Assembly: GCA_016195385.1 (NCBI GenBank)
Contig: JACPZS010000001.1
Span: 1-45,249, forward strand
Origin: Verrucomicrobiota bacterium
Lineage (GTDB): Bacteria; Verrucomicrobiota; Verrucomicrobiia; Limisphaerales; JACPZS01
DNA: 45,249 nt
Direction: 5' to 3'
In this document: positions 24,984-34,646 of the stretch, piece after piece
How the letters are laid out: every line of letters starts with the position of its first letter
Numbering within the stretch: position 1 is the stretch's first letter
Notes under the pieces: model-generated
What the model was told of the DNA's origin: nothing
Seen by the model: the letters and a program-made list of their open reading frames with translations, nothing else
Databases searched by the model: none
Made by a program: the position numbers and the translations under genes

Positions 24984-26066
24984 ATGAACAAAGCCAAAAA
25001 CCTTATGAACATTTTAACGGCGGTTTGTTGGTTCTGGGTCGCGGGCCTAATGGTTGGAAATTTGTTCGCTGCCGAAAGCAATAATCCCATCTTTCCCGCC
25101 GGCGCCACGCTGGAACGGTTGCACATTCGCCAGGCTAAATTGAACAGCGGCCTGACGGAAGGTCCGGCGGTCGCCCGCGATGGCAGCATTTATTTCACCG
25201 ACATGCCGTTCGGACCGGACAACGGCATGATCCTTCGTTACGATCCGAAGACGGGAAAGACCACCGTGTTCACGGACAATTCCGCCAAGTCAAACGGCCT
25301 CACGTTCCTGGCGGACGGCTCCATGGTTTCGTGCGATGGAGCCGATGGTGGCGGGCGACGATTGGTCCGATGGGATCTTCAAACCGGTCAGGGCAAAACG
25401 CTCGCCGACCGTTTTCAAGGAAAACGGTTCAACTCGCCCAACGATCTGATCATGGACCTGAAGGGCCGCATCTACTTCACTGACCCTCGCTACGGCGGCA
25501 CCGAGCCACGCGAGTTGGAACGCGAAGCGGTCTATCGACTCGAAAAAGACGGCACCGTGATCGAGATCACGCGCGAGGTCGAAAAGCCGAATGGCATTGT
25601 CCTCAGTCCGGACCAGAAAACTCTGTATATCGGCGATCATAACAATGGCGGCAACCGGCTGAAACCGACCGACCCCGAGCCGAAACGTGGGGCGATGAAA
25701 GTCTATGCGTTTCCTTTGGACAAACAGGGCTTGGTCAGCGGATCGCGCCACACGCTGGTGGATTTCGGTCGCGAAAATGGCTGCGACGGCATGACCGTGG
25801 ACACGCGGGGAAACATCTACCTTGCCTGTCGCAGTCTGGCCCGGCCGGGGATCATGGTCATCGATCCGAAGGGGAAGGAACTGGCCTTCGTGGAAACGGG
25901 GCCACGAAATCAGTCCGGTTTATTTGAAGATTGGAAGGGAATTCCCAGCAACGTCGAGTTCGGGATTGGCGAGGACGCCAGTTCGCTCTACCTCACCATC
26001 GACAAGGGGCTTTACCGGATTCGCGTGAAGACGCGCGGCTTCCATCCGCACTTGATCGCGAAGTGA
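24984..26066 (+). CDS. Secreted SMP-30/gluconolactonase-like propeller enzyme
   Basis: 360 aa with a Sec signal (AVCWFWVAGLMVGNLFAAES). It is a six-bladed SMP-30/gluconolactonase propeller. The metal-binding residues of the family are present: Glu59 in LTEGP, Asn153 in NSPND, Asn203 in KPNG, and an Asp in GCDGMTVD. These enzymes open sugar lactones to acids with a divalent metal. Export to the periplasm suggests action on an extracellular lactone. Sugar-oxidising genes follow downstream, so it may act on an aldonolactone; the exact substrate is not shown. Confidence 0.87.
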   Translation: MNKAKNLMNILTAVCWFWVAGLMVGNLFAAESNNPIFPAGATLERLHIRQAKLNSGLTEGPAVARDGSIYFTDMPFGPDNGMILRYDPKTGKTTVFTDNSAKSNGLTFLADGSMVSCDGADGGGRRLVRWDLQTGQGKTLADRFQGKRFNSPNDLIMDLKGRIYFTDPRYGGTEPRELEREAVYRLEKDGTVIEITREVEKPNGIVLSPDQKTLYIGDHNNGGNRLKPTDPEPKRGAMKVYAFPLDKQGLVSGSRHTLVDFGRENGCDGMTVDTRGNIYLACRSLARPGIMVIDPKGKELAFVETGPRNQSGLFEDWKGIPSNVEFGIGEDASSLYLTIDKGLYRIRVKTRGFHPHLIAK

Positions 26067-26134
26067 GCCGGGCCGATCTGCGAGCCGCCTGAATCGCGGT
26101 GCTTGGGACCGGTCTTTCAAAACCAGTCGTATTC

Positions 26135-27157
26135 ATGATCGAAACGCAAACCTGCTCAACCGCGCGACGAAACCTTGTCGGGCAGGGACTATTCACCTAC
26201 GAAGCGAAAACCGACTGGGCGCGTCGGCCCGAGAGGTTCACCTGGCTGGAAGTTGCGTCGGTCGCCATCGACTCGCGCGATCGGGTCTTCGTCTTCAACC
26301 GGGGCGAACATCCGGTGATGGTGTTCGATCGCGAAGGAGCATTCCTGCATTCGTGGGGCGAAGGAATTTTCGCGCGAGCGCACGGCATCACCATCGGCCC
26401 GGACGATGCGGTCTATTGCACCGATGATCTCGATCACACCGTGCGCAAATTTACGCCCGAGGGACTGCTCTTGTTGACATTGGGAACCAGCGGCAAACCA
26501 TCCAACACCGGCGCAACCAGCATCGATTATCGCACCATCCGGCACGCCGGAGCGCCGTTCTATTTCCCGACGAACGTCGCGCTCTCACCGGCGGGCGAGA
26601 TCTATGTTGCCGACGGCTACGGCAACGCCTGCGTTCACAAATTCTCACCCACGGGCCAACTGCTTTTCTCCTGGGGCGCAACGGGCAACGGGCCGGGACA
26701 ATTCCACGTGCCACACGGAATTGCGGTGGACCGGCACGGCAGCGTCTTCGTCGCCGACCGCGAGAACACCCGCATCCAGGTATTCTCGCCCGCCGGCAAG
26801 TTCCTCCGCGAATGGAAGGATGTGGCGCGCCCGTGTCAGGTCGCGTTCGGCGCCGCCGGAAACTTGTTCGTCGCCGAACTCGGCTACCGAGCCGGCATGT
26901 GGCCCGGCACGTTTCCGCCCACACCAGATGCGACTGGTGGACGCGTCAGTGTTTTTGATCCGGAAGGTTCACTTCTGGCCCGCTGGGGTGGCGGCGAGAA
27001 TCCCACCGCGCCCGGTGACTTCTTCGCTCCGCACGACCTCTGCATTGATTCACGCGGCGACGTTTACGTGGCCGAAGTTGTGATGTCCGCAGGCGGCAAT
27101 CGCGGCTTGGTGTCGCCGGATTGTCACTCATTGCAAAAGTTCGTGCTTCAGCGGTGA
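26135..27157 (+). CDS. NHL-repeat beta-propeller protein
   Basis: 340 aa from the ATG at 26135; a start at 26099 gives 12 more residues without merit. It contains about five to six NHL blades, each with the pattern G-I-A/T-x-D-x-x-G-x-V-Y-V-A-D followed by VxxFxxxGxxLxxWG (for example HGIAVDRHGSVFVADRENTR). Such propellers occur in peptidylglycine-amidating lyases and in 6-bladed hydrolases, but they are also binding scaffolds. No signal peptide is visible. It sits 68 bases after the lactonase-like gene, on the same strand, and may share its transcript. Function unknown. Confidence 0.8.
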   Translation: MIETQTCSTARRNLVGQGLFTYEAKTDWARRPERFTWLEVASVAIDSRDRVFVFNRGEHPVMVFDREGAFLHSWGEGIFARAHGITIGPDDAVYCTDDLDHTVRKFTPEGLLLLTLGTSGKPSNTGATSIDYRTIRHAGAPFYFPTNVALSPAGEIYVADGYGNACVHKFSPTGQLLFSWGATGNGPGQFHVPHGIAVDRHGSVFVADRENTRIQVFSPAGKFLREWKDVARPCQVAFGAAGNLFVAELGYRAGMWPGTFPPTPDATGGRVSVFDPEGSLLARWGGGENPTAPGDFFAPHDLCIDSRGDVYVAEVVMSAGGNRGLVSPDCHSLQKFVLQR

Positions 27158-27184
27158 ATCAAAATACGGCGTGAAAAATTATTG

Positions 27185-28276
27185 ATGAAGGCGTGGCGCT
27201 TTTACGGATTCGGGGACATGCGGCTCGACGAAGTTCCCGTGCCTGAGCTTCAGCCGAGGCACGTGCTGGTGGAACCGCTCTGCGTGCAGCCGAGCGCGAC
27301 CGAAGCGCAGCTCGCGTTCGGCATCCCGACGCTGGCCTACGACCGCATCAAACGCCGCCTCGAATCCGACGCCCCGTTGCAACTTTTCGGCCATGAGTTC
27401 TGCGCCCGGATTGTCGCCACCGGCCCCAGCGTCACTCGCTTCCAGGTCGGAGAGCGAGTGGCCGCGCGCGCGAAGTTGCCATGCGAAAAATGCCCGCTGT
27501 GCCTTTCGGAGCGCAGCTATCTCTGCCGCAAAGGACCAGTCATCGGCTTCGACCTCCCTGGCTGCTTCAGCGAAGTCGCGTCGCTGCCGGAGATCGCGCT
27601 CGTGAAAGTCGATGACACAATTTCGAACAGCGAAGCGGCCTGCCTGCAGTCACTCAGCGACAGCGTGGCCGCGGTGGAAACCGCCGAGATTCGGATCGGT
27701 GATTCGGTGGTCATCTTCGGTCAGGGCAGCATGGGATTGGAGTGCCTGCAAATCGCACGTATTAGCGGGGCGGGTCGAGTCATCACCGTGGATGTCCGCG
27801 AGGAATCCTGTCGCATGTCGAAGGAACTCGGTGCCGACCATGCGCTCAACGCCCGGTCGTGTGATGTCGAGTCCGTGATTCGCGACCTGACCGGCGGCAA
27901 CGGAGCCGACGTGGTTTTTGAATGCGCCGGTGGCAGCCCCAAGCAAGGCATGGCGGGCACGCAAACCCTGCGGCAGGCCATCGACGTGGTTCGTTCCGGC
28001 GGAAAAATCATCGGCGTGTCCTGGTTTGGCGGGGCGTTGGAATTGAACATCGACTTGTTGCGGGAGCGCAGTCTTCGCTACCTCTTCCCGGACATCAGCA
28101 CGCAAGCCCACCTCGAACACACCGTCCGGCTGGTCGCTTCGGGCCGCGTCCGGCTTCGCCCCACCATCACGCATGTGCTCGACGGCTTGGAATCGGTCCC
28201 GCAAGCGTTTGAAATCACCGCGAACAAAGGGAAGTATCAAGCCATCAATCCCGCCCAAGTGGTCATCAAGCAGTAA
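27185..28276 (+). CDS. Zinc-binding alcohol dehydrogenase (MDR family)
   Basis: 363 aa from the ATG at 27185 (a TTG lies just before). It is a medium-chain dehydrogenase. GHEF (69-72) supplies a catalytic zinc ligand; Cys100, Cys103, Cys106 and Cys114 are the four ligands of the structural zinc; GQGSMG (179-184) is the NAD(P)-binding loop, followed by an acidic Asp that favours NAD. Relatives include threonine, sorbitol and galactitol dehydrogenases. The window context of sugar genes suggests a polyol or sugar substrate. It lies 27 bases after the NHL protein gene. Confidence 0.9.
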   Translation: MKAWRFYGFGDMRLDEVPVPELQPRHVLVEPLCVQPSATEAQLAFGIPTLAYDRIKRRLESDAPLQLFGHEFCARIVATGPSVTRFQVGERVAARAKLPCEKCPLCLSERSYLCRKGPVIGFDLPGCFSEVASLPEIALVKVDDTISNSEAACLQSLSDSVAAVETAEIRIGDSVVIFGQGSMGLECLQIARISGAGRVITVDVREESCRMSKELGADHALNARSCDVESVIRDLTGGNGADVVFECAGGSPKQGMAGTQTLRQAIDVVRSGGKIIGVSWFGGALELNIDLLRERSLRYLFPDISTQAHLEHTVRLVASGRVRLRPTITHVLDGLESVPQAFEITANKGKYQAINPAQVVIKQ

Positions 28277-28398
28277 GAACACCGGCCTGCGAATATTTTT
28301 CCCAAGTTGAAGCCTTGATAATTTGTTCATGAAAGATCACTCTCCTTCAACAGCCTTAAAAATTTCACGCACGCAGTGATGCAACCGGAGAACCAACT

Positions 28399-29886
28399 AT
28401 GACCACACTCAATCCTGAAGTGACCAAGTTCCTGTCAGCCCAGCCGCTCAAGATGTTCGTCGGTGGACGATGGGTCGAAGCCCAGAGCGGGAAAACTTTT
28501 GAAACACTGGATCCGGGCGAAGGCACCGTGCTCGCGAAAGTTGCGGCGGGCGATGTTGCCGACGTGGATGCGGCCGTGACCGCCGCGCGCGAGGCGTTCC
28601 GCAAAAGCGGCTGGGCCACGATGCCGGTCAATGACCGGGCGGTGATTCTCCATCGCCTGGCTGACCTCATCGACAAGCGGAAAGAAATCATCGCGCAGAT
28701 CGAGTCGCTCGATGTCGGCAAACCGCGCGGCCAGGCCGCCGCCTTTGACGTGCCGCATGCCGCGCAGACTTTGCGTTACTACGCCGATCTTTCGGTGCAT
28801 ACCCGCCGCCGCGAGCCGATTGCGGTGTCCGGGTTTGACGCCCGCACGATCCGTGTTCCGTATGGCGTCTGCGGATTTATTTTTCCCTGGAATTTTCCGT
28901 TCCTCCTCATTGGCTGGGGCATCGCTCCTGCCCTGGCCGCCGGCAATACTGTGGTCATCAAGCCCGCCGAGGACACGCCGCTCTCCACGATTTACTTTGC
29001 TAAACTGGCGGAGGAAGCCGGCGTGCCGCCTGGCGTTATCAATGTCGTCACCGGCCTGGGAGAAACTGCCGGCGCTGCGCTCGCACGTCATCTGGGACTC
29101 AACCGCATGTCATTCACCGGGTCGCCGGAAGTCGGCCGGCTCGTCGCCGAAGCGTGCGGAAAGAATCTTGTGCCAACCAAACTGGAACTCGGCGGCAAAG
29201 GCGCGGCGGTTATTTTTGACGACGTGAACGTCGGGGCCGTGGCGGATTCGCTGGCAGGTGCGGTGACTCTCAACGCGGGCCAGGTTTGCTGCACCGCCAC
29301 GCGCTGGCTCGTGCATGAAAAAATTCGCGACGAATTTGTGAAGCAAGCCACGGCCACGCTCGGCGCGATGAAGATTGGCTACGGCGCAAATCCCGACACG
29401 AACATGGGCCCGGTCGTCAGTGAAAAACAACGCGGACGCGTGCTGGGCTATCTGGACAAGGGCGTGAAGGGCGGCGCGAAACTTCTGCTGGCCGGTGGAC
29501 GCGCGGAAGTCCAGGGCCACGAACGCGGGTTTTACGTCAAGCCAGCGCTGCTCACCGGCGACCCTGGCAATGTCTGCGCCCGCGAAGAAATTTTTGGGCC
29601 GGTCGCCTACGTGATGACCTTCAACGACGAGGACAAAGTGATCGATCTCGTCAACACTTCCGCCTACGGCCTCGCCAACAGTGTTTGGAGCAACAACCTC
29701 GACCGTGCCAATCGCGTGGCCGAGAAACTGGTCGCGGGGAACAGTTGGATCAACGCGCACAATATCTTCGCGCACGGCATGCCGTACGGCGGCTGCAATC
29801 TGAGCGGATGCGGCGGCGGCGTGCTCGGGCCGGAAACACTGTCGGACTATCTCCGCAACCAAACCATCGCGCGACCATTGGTGTAA
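28399..29886 (+). CDS. NAD(P)-dependent aldehyde dehydrogenase
   Basis: 495 aa, full length. The general base is Glu264 in LELGGKG and the nucleophile is Cys297 (or the adjacent Cys298) in NAGQVCCTATR. The cofactor fold has FTGSPEVGR and PWNFPF. The family oxidises aldehydes to acids; betaine, lactaldehyde or sugar aldehydes are all possible. In a deoxysugar pathway it could oxidise lactaldehyde formed by the HpaI-type aldolase two genes downstream (inference). A Shine-Dalgarno GGAG is placed before the ATG. Confidence 0.93.
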   Translation: MTTLNPEVTKFLSAQPLKMFVGGRWVEAQSGKTFETLDPGEGTVLAKVAAGDVADVDAAVTAAREAFRKSGWATMPVNDRAVILHRLADLIDKRKEIIAQIESLDVGKPRGQAAAFDVPHAAQTLRYYADLSVHTRRREPIAVSGFDARTIRVPYGVCGFIFPWNFPFLLIGWGIAPALAAGNTVVIKPAEDTPLSTIYFAKLAEEAGVPPGVINVVTGLGETAGAALARHLGLNRMSFTGSPEVGRLVAEACGKNLVPTKLELGGKGAAVIFDDVNVGAVADSLAGAVTLNAGQVCCTATRWLVHEKIRDEFVKQATATLGAMKIGYGANPDTNMGPVVSEKQRGRVLGYLDKGVKGGAKLLLAGGRAEVQGHERGFYVKPALLTGDPGNVCAREEIFGPVAYVMTFNDEDKVIDLVNTSAYGLANSVWSNNLDRANRVAEKLVAGNSWINAHNIFAHGMPYGGCNLSGCGGGVLGPETLSDYLRNQTIARPLV

Positions 29887-29961
29887 GAAGTTTGTTTTCT
29901 AATTGTGTGATTAGCGGTAGCTTCGTACCAGCAGTATGCAACTCGGCAAAGAGTAAGAACT

Positions 29962-30786
29962 ATGAAAGAATGGTTCCGAACCTACAAATGGTGGATGGCT
30001 GTCACGGTGCTAGTTTTATCTGTTCTGCTTCACGGTCTATTATGGTCGTTGACATTAAAGCAAGAGCGAGAGCAAGCGCGGGTCATGGCAGCTGTTCAAA
30101 AATACATCGAACGGTTCCAGCTTCAAATTGCGGGTGACTCACGATTCCAAGAAGTGCGGTTGCTCGGATATGATAGGAACAATCCTTCGGAGCCCTGCGT
30201 TGCCGCGACTGGCACGGTCAGTTCAAGACAGGACTGGGTGGCTTTGGAAAATTTCATCCTCAATTCTAACCCGCCAATTCCAGTTTCGGCTCGCAGTGTA
30301 CTCGTTCGGCGCCCTGCTACGAATTTCACTGCTTTTCTTCACGAGTTCCGAGGCATCACTCCTGAAGGTAAGGTCATCTTCAACGGCGGACCCTCTCGCC
30401 AACCTACTGTCGAAATGGCCTATAGACACTTGCTGTCCACAGACCTATTTGCATTTGGCGGCGTCGGATTCATGGGCGGACGACGAGGAGGGGAACTAGC
30501 ATTACGATTCGTGTTGACCAGCACCAATGCTGCCGAAGTACTTTTGGCCGTCGCATCCAAAGGCACGCCGGAGGCAAAGATTTATGCTTTGTGCGGGATT
30601 CAAAAGCTAAGGCTGCCTGAATTTGATCGGCTTGCCAGTGAATTGTTGACGGAGAATCCCAGAGTTTCGAGCGCTCGTGGCTGCGTGTTCTCTCACGAAC
30701 CTGCGTCGCACCTCGTCAGCCAAATCAAAGCCGGACGATATGATCATTCCCTGAGAACCGAACCCGGACTTGAGACAGACCAGTGA
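29962..30786 (+). CDS. Hypothetical membrane-anchored protein
   Basis: 274 aa. One N-terminal transmembrane helix (WWMAVTVLVLSVLLHGLLWS) is followed by a coiled region and a soluble part. The C-terminal section (SKGTPEAKIYALCGIQKLRLPEFDRLASELL) has the look of a HEAT-like helical repeat seen in hypothetical proteins of Verrucomicrobiota. No enzyme motif is seen. The gene is visibly richer in A+T than its neighbours and lies between the aldehyde dehydrogenase and the aldolase operon without sharing their theme, so recent arrival is possible. Confidence 0.6.
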   Translation: MKEWFRTYKWWMAVTVLVLSVLLHGLLWSLTLKQEREQARVMAAVQKYIERFQLQIAGDSRFQEVRLLGYDRNNPSEPCVAATGTVSSRQDWVALENFILNSNPPIPVSARSVLVRRPATNFTAFLHEFRGITPEGKVIFNGGPSRQPTVEMAYRHLLSTDLFAFGGVGFMGGRRGGELALRFVLTSTNAAEVLLAVASKGTPEAKIYALCGIQKLRLPEFDRLASELLTENPRVSSARGCVFSHEPASHLVSQIKAGRYDHSLRTEPGLETDQ

Positions 30787-30901
30787 ACATTCTCATGGAG
30801 GCAGTCAGCCGACTCGCTCCAGTTCGATTCGGACGCTGTCAGATTCTGGATCCTTTCGGTGAACTCCGTGGGGTTAGCCGTCATCACGCGCCTCCAACTG
30901 A

Positions 30902-31795
30902 ATGAAAACTTTCGCCCTCAAAAAGTTCCGTGAAAAACTCGCTGCGAACGAACCTGTCCACGGCCTGTGGATCACTTTGGAATCGGCCAGTATTTCGGAA
31001 ATGGCCGTCGCGCTCGGCCTCGACTGGATTGTCATCGATGCCGAGCACGGGCACCTCGACTGGAAGGAAATTCTCGAACACATCCGCGCCACGGTGCGCA
31101 GCGACACGGTCGTCCTGGTGCGCATTGCGGAGTTGAACGCCGGCCTGATCAAACGCGTTCTCGACATAGGTGCGGATGGTGTCGTCGTGCCCTGGGTCGA
31201 GACCGCGGAGCAACTCAAGCAGGCCGTGGCTTTCGCCAGCTATCCGCCGGAAGGTCTGCGCGGCATCGGCGCGGAGCGCGCGACAGGCTGGGGACAGTGT
31301 TTCCTCCAACACGCGCAGGAAGCCAACAAGCACGTTCTGGTCGTGCCTATCATCGAGACCGTGACTGCCGGTCGGAACATCAAGGAGCTTTGCCAGGTCA
31401 GCGGCGTGAATCTCTTTTTCTTCGGCCCGGCGGATTATTCTTCGACTGCCGGTCATCGAGGACAATGGGAAGGGCCGGGAGTTGCCGCGGAGTTGCTGGC
31501 CATCAAAGAAATAATTCGCGCCCAGGGCAAACACTGCGGCATCATCGCCACGAACCACGAAAATTTGATCGAACGCCGCCAGCAGGGTTTTCGCATGTTG
31601 GGCCTCGGGTCCGACACTGGATTGTTATTGCGCAGTCTGCACGCGTCCCTCGGCGTGGTGGGACAAGATCGCCCCATGTCGCCAACGTTCGTGCCGGAGA
31701 AAGCCGCGCTGCCGACGACTCCTCTGCCGCGTCCGCCGAAACCGATGCGGACCGATCGCGTGAAAGTGTTCAAAGAAAAGAAGCTCAGATCATGA
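30902..31795 (+). CDS. HpcH/HpaI-family class II aldolase
   Basis: 297 aa with the TIM-barrel signature of HpaI/YfaU aldolases: IDAEHGHLDW (His49 as general base), LVRIAE, DIGADGVVVPWVETAEQ, PIIETV with a metal-binding Glu, and FFGPADYS with a metal-binding Asp. These enzymes split 2-keto-3-deoxy acids into pyruvate and an aldehyde; YfaU cuts 2-keto-3-deoxy-L-rhamnonate into pyruvate and L-lactaldehyde. A mutarotase of the rhamnose type five genes away supports that kind of substrate. A C-terminal Pro/Lys-rich tail of about 40 residues is extra. The stop overlaps the next start (ATGA). Confidence 0.88.
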   Translation: MKTFALKKFREKLAANEPVHGLWITLESASISEMAVALGLDWIVIDAEHGHLDWKEILEHIRATVRSDTVVLVRIAELNAGLIKRVLDIGADGVVVPWVETAEQLKQAVAFASYPPEGLRGIGAERATGWGQCFLQHAQEANKHVLVVPIIETVTAGRNIKELCQVSGVNLFFFGPADYSSTAGHRGQWEGPGVAAELLAIKEIIRAQGKHCGIIATNHENLIERRQQGFRMLGLGSDTGLLLRSLHASLGVVGQDRPMSPTFVPEKAALPTTPLPRPPKPMRTDRVKVFKEKKLRS

Positions 31796-32838
31796 GCGCG
31801 CGAAAATTCATCGTCGCGTTGACTGCGGATTTTTACGACAGCACCGGCCATACGAAGTATCAGGATATCGGTTTGTCGGTGCTGGCGGAACATCCGCATA
31901 TCGAACACCGCGTTTTCAAGGTGCATCGGAAGCAAATCGGTTCAGACCAAGTTGGCGACGCGCAAGGTGTCATCGTGCTCACGCCGGCGGTCACTGCCGA
32001 GAGCGTGGCGAAGGCCGACGATCTGCTCGTGATGGCGCGGTTTGGCGTGGGGTATGACGCGGTGGATGTGAGAGCCTGCACGGCCGCCAACATCCTGGTG
32101 ACCATCACAGTGGGCGCGGTGGACCGGCCGGTGGCCGAGGCCACGATTGGCTGGATGATCGCGCTTAGTCACAACGTGCGCGTCAAAGACAAGCTGGTGC
32201 GCACGGGCCAATGGGACGAGCGTTCGAAGCACATGGGGCGCGAACTGCGCGACCGCACCCTCGGTGTGATTGGCTTTGGCGGCATTGCTCGCAAAACCAT
32301 TGAACTTCTGCGCGCCTTTGGCATGAAGCAGCCGCTGGCTTTCGATCCTTTCGTGAACGCGGAGTCAGCCGCCATTCATGGCGTACGCCTGGTCGGTTTG
32401 GAAGAACTGCTCAAGGAAGCGGACTTCGTCTCCATCCATTGTCCGCTGACACCGCAGACGCGCGGCCTCATCGGCGCGCCAGAGCTGGCGCTCATGAAGC
32501 CGGACGCCTATCTACTGAACACGGCGCGCGGCGGCATCGTGGACGAGGACGCCCTTTACAATGCGCTGAAACATCACCGCATCGTCGGGGCAGCCCTCGA
32601 CTGCTTCGCGCAAGAGCCAGTGATTACGCCGCATCGCTTTGGCGAATTTGAGAACGTCCTGCTCGCGCCACACAGCATCGCGTGGACGGATGAGATGTTT
32701 CGCGACATGGGAAGAGCCGCCTGCCAGGTGATGGTCGATCTTTCGTTGGGAAAACAACCGCGTGGAGTGCTGAATCCGGAGGTGTTCGCGCGACCGGAGT
32801 TTCAAAACAAATGGAAGCGATTCAAGCAGGCACAATGA
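31792..32838 (+). CDS. D-isomer-specific 2-hydroxyacid dehydrogenase
   Basis: 348 aa. The ATG at 31792 overlaps the aldolase stop by four bases and is the proper start; a much longer open frame in phase upstream is the aldolase's shadow. The NAD loop GFGGIA is at 161-166. The catalytic trio is Arg246 in NTARGG, Glu275 in AQEP, and His294 in APHS. This is the phosphoglycerate/glycerate/hydroxypyruvate reductase family. In this operon it could reduce a 2-keto acid or oxidise a hydroxyacid of a sugar pathway; the substrate is open. Confidence 0.9.
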   Translation: MSARKFIVALTADFYDSTGHTKYQDIGLSVLAEHPHIEHRVFKVHRKQIGSDQVGDAQGVIVLTPAVTAESVAKADDLLVMARFGVGYDAVDVRACTAANILVTITVGAVDRPVAEATIGWMIALSHNVRVKDKLVRTGQWDERSKHMGRELRDRTLGVIGFGGIARKTIELLRAFGMKQPLAFDPFVNAESAAIHGVRLVGLEELLKEADFVSIHCPLTPQTRGLIGAPELALMKPDAYLLNTARGGIVDEDALYNALKHHRIVGAALDCFAQEPVITPHRFGEFENVLLAPHSIAWTDEMFRDMGRAACQVMVDLSLGKQPRGVLNPEVFARPEFQNKWKRFKQAQ

Positions 32839-32848
32839 CGGCCAAAGC

Positions 32849-33661
32849 ATGAGTTCACGACTTCAAAACCAAGTGGCTTGGATTAGCGGTGCCGCCTCGG
32901 GCATGGGCGAGGGCATCGCCCGGCTGTTCGCCCGCGAGGGAGCAGCAGTTGCGCTAGTGGACGTGCAGGCCGCCAAGGGCCAGGTCATCGCCGAGCAGAT
33001 TCGCGCCGCGGGTGGCCGGGCGATCTTTATCGAGTGCGACGTTAGATCCGAGTCGGCGGTACGCTCTTCGATTGAGCAGACGGTCCGGGAGTTCGGCGGG
33101 TTGAATTCCATCGTGAACTGCGCCGGCATTGTTCAGGTCAAGCTGCTGCACGAGCTGGATGAGGCCGACTGGGACCGGTTGATGGACATCAACGTCAAGT
33201 CGATCTTCCTGTCGATCAAGCACGGCATCGCGCATCTGAAGAAAAATCCGCGCAGCTACGTGGTGAACATCGGTTCGATCGGTAGCTTCATCAGCCAGGG
33301 ATCCACGCCCGCGTACATTGCTTCCAAGGGCGCCGTGCTGATGTTGAGCAAATCCATCGCGCTCGACTACGCCGCCGACGGTGTGCGTTGCAATTGCGTC
33401 TGCCCCGGCATCACCGACACGCCGATGCTCCGCGAGCACCTGAACGCGACCGCCGACCCGGAGGCGACGCTGCGAAACCGCCTGCGCCGCGTGCCAATGG
33501 GCGTGCCTCTCACGCCGCACGACATCGCCAGGGCCGCGCTCTATTTTTCCTGCGAAGACTCCGCCGGCGTCACGGGAACATCGCTTGTCATTGACGGCGG
33601 TTACCTCGCGGCAGCCGAGTGGGAACACCCAGGCAAAACTCGTTTTATGGACCCACAGTGA
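32849..33661 (+). CDS. Short-chain dehydrogenase/reductase
   Basis: 270 aa. Motifs: GAASGMGEG for cofactor, Asp in VALVDVQ suggesting NAD, NCAG, Ser in NIGSIGS, and YIASK. The C-terminus (TGTSLVIDGGYLAA) is complete. It lies ten bases after the 2-hydroxyacid dehydrogenase gene in the same operon. The likely substrate is a sugar, sugar acid or keto acid, for example oxidation of 2-keto-3-deoxy-rhamnonate or of the sugar at C1; which of these cannot be told. Confidence 0.9.
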   Translation: MSSRLQNQVAWISGAASGMGEGIARLFAREGAAVALVDVQAAKGQVIAEQIRAAGGRAIFIECDVRSESAVRSSIEQTVREFGGLNSIVNCAGIVQVKLLHELDEADWDRLMDINVKSIFLSIKHGIAHLKKNPRSYVVNIGSIGSFISQGSTPAYIASKGAVLMLSKSIALDYAADGVRCNCVCPGITDTPMLREHLNATADPEATLRNRLRRVPMGVPLTPHDIARAALYFSCEDSAGVTGTSLVIDGGYLAAAEWEHPGKTRFMDPQ

Positions 33662-33686
33662 AGCAAACCCTCATCCAAACTCACCT

Positions 33687-34625
33687 ATGAACTCATCATC
33701 ACTCCTCACCCGCCGCGAATTTACGCGGCGAACTGTTTCCGCGCTTGGCCTGGCGTTCGTAGGCATTGACGTGGGAAACGCGGCTCAAGCCGCCATACGC
33801 CACCGGTTTCTTTGCTGCGATTATCAAGGCAACAAGGTGGCCATCATCGCTGCCAATGGCTCGGTGGAATGGGAATTCGCCACGCAGACGCCGCAGGATT
33901 GCTGGTCGTTGCCGAATGGCAACGTGCTTTTTTGCTATAGCAACGGCGCGAAAGAAGTGTCCCGCGACAAGCAAGTGGTCTGGGAATACAAAGCCCCCGC
34001 CCAGGCTCAGTGCCATTCCTGCCAGCCGTTGCCCGACGGTCGTGTGCTCGTAGCGGAGTGTGGGATGAGCAGAGTAATCGAGGCCGGGCGCGACGGCCAA
34101 GTGGCGAAAGAAATCAAAGTCGCCTCGCAGGCCAAGAACATGGGCCACCAGTTTCGTGGCACGCGCAAAACGGCCGACGGCCATTACTTGGTTTGCTTGA
34201 TGGACGAGAAAAAAATCGTGGAACTTTCGCCCGCTGGCACGCTGCTCCGGGAGATTCCGGTGGATGGATTCCCCCACGCCGCGATCAAACTGCCCAACGG
34301 ACATTTGCTCGTTACCCTCGGAACCGCCGCTAAAGTCATCGAACTCGACAAGGATTTAAAAGTCGTCTGGCAGCTCGACGAAAACGAGGTGCCAGGGAAC
34401 CCGTTGCGACTGCCTGCCGGATGTCAACGATTGCCGAACGGAAACACCATCGTCTGCAATTATCTTCCCGGCCCCTTCATGGGCAAACAACCGCAAGCCT
34501 TCGAAGTGACCCGGGACAAACGCGTCGTCTGGGAATTTACCGACCACGCGCGCTTCAAGACCATGAACCAAATCTATCTTCTCGACGCGCCCGGCGATGA
34601 GAAGAAAAACGATGTGCTCCGTTGA
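33687..34625 (+). CDS. Tat-exported beta-propeller protein (PQQ/ASST-like repeats)
   Basis: 312 aa from the ATG at 33687; the open frame begins earlier but within the preceding gene. A twin-arginine leader (LTRREFTRRTVSALGLAFVG) indicates Tat export. The mature protein is a propeller of about seven short blades, each with LPNGNxL or LPDGRVLV followed by a VxWxxxxP strand, a pattern shared with PQQ-type and arylsulfotransferase-like propellers. No catalytic His equivalent to AssT is obvious. In the operon it lies between the SDR and the mutarotase gene; it could bind or sense an extracellular sugar. Function unknown. Confidence 0.75.
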   Translation: MNSSSLLTRREFTRRTVSALGLAFVGIDVGNAAQAAIRHRFLCCDYQGNKVAIIAANGSVEWEFATQTPQDCWSLPNGNVLFCYSNGAKEVSRDKQVVWEYKAPAQAQCHSCQPLPDGRVLVAECGMSRVIEAGRDGQVAKEIKVASQAKNMGHQFRGTRKTADGHYLVCLMDEKKIVELSPAGTLLREIPVDGFPHAAIKLPNGHLLVTLGTAAKVIELDKDLKVVWQLDENEVPGNPLRLPAGCQRLPNGNTIVCNYLPGPFMGKQPQAFEVTRDKRVVWEFTDHARFKTMNQIYLLDAPGDEKKNDVLR

Positions 34626-34646
34626 AAACCAAACGAAAGGACTGAA

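Noticed and set aside
30967..31791. N-terminal extension of the 2-hydroxyacid dehydrogenase to 623 residues
   Set aside because: The extra part is the aldolase gene read in another frame. The ATG at 31792 overlaps the aldolase stop and begins the true domain.
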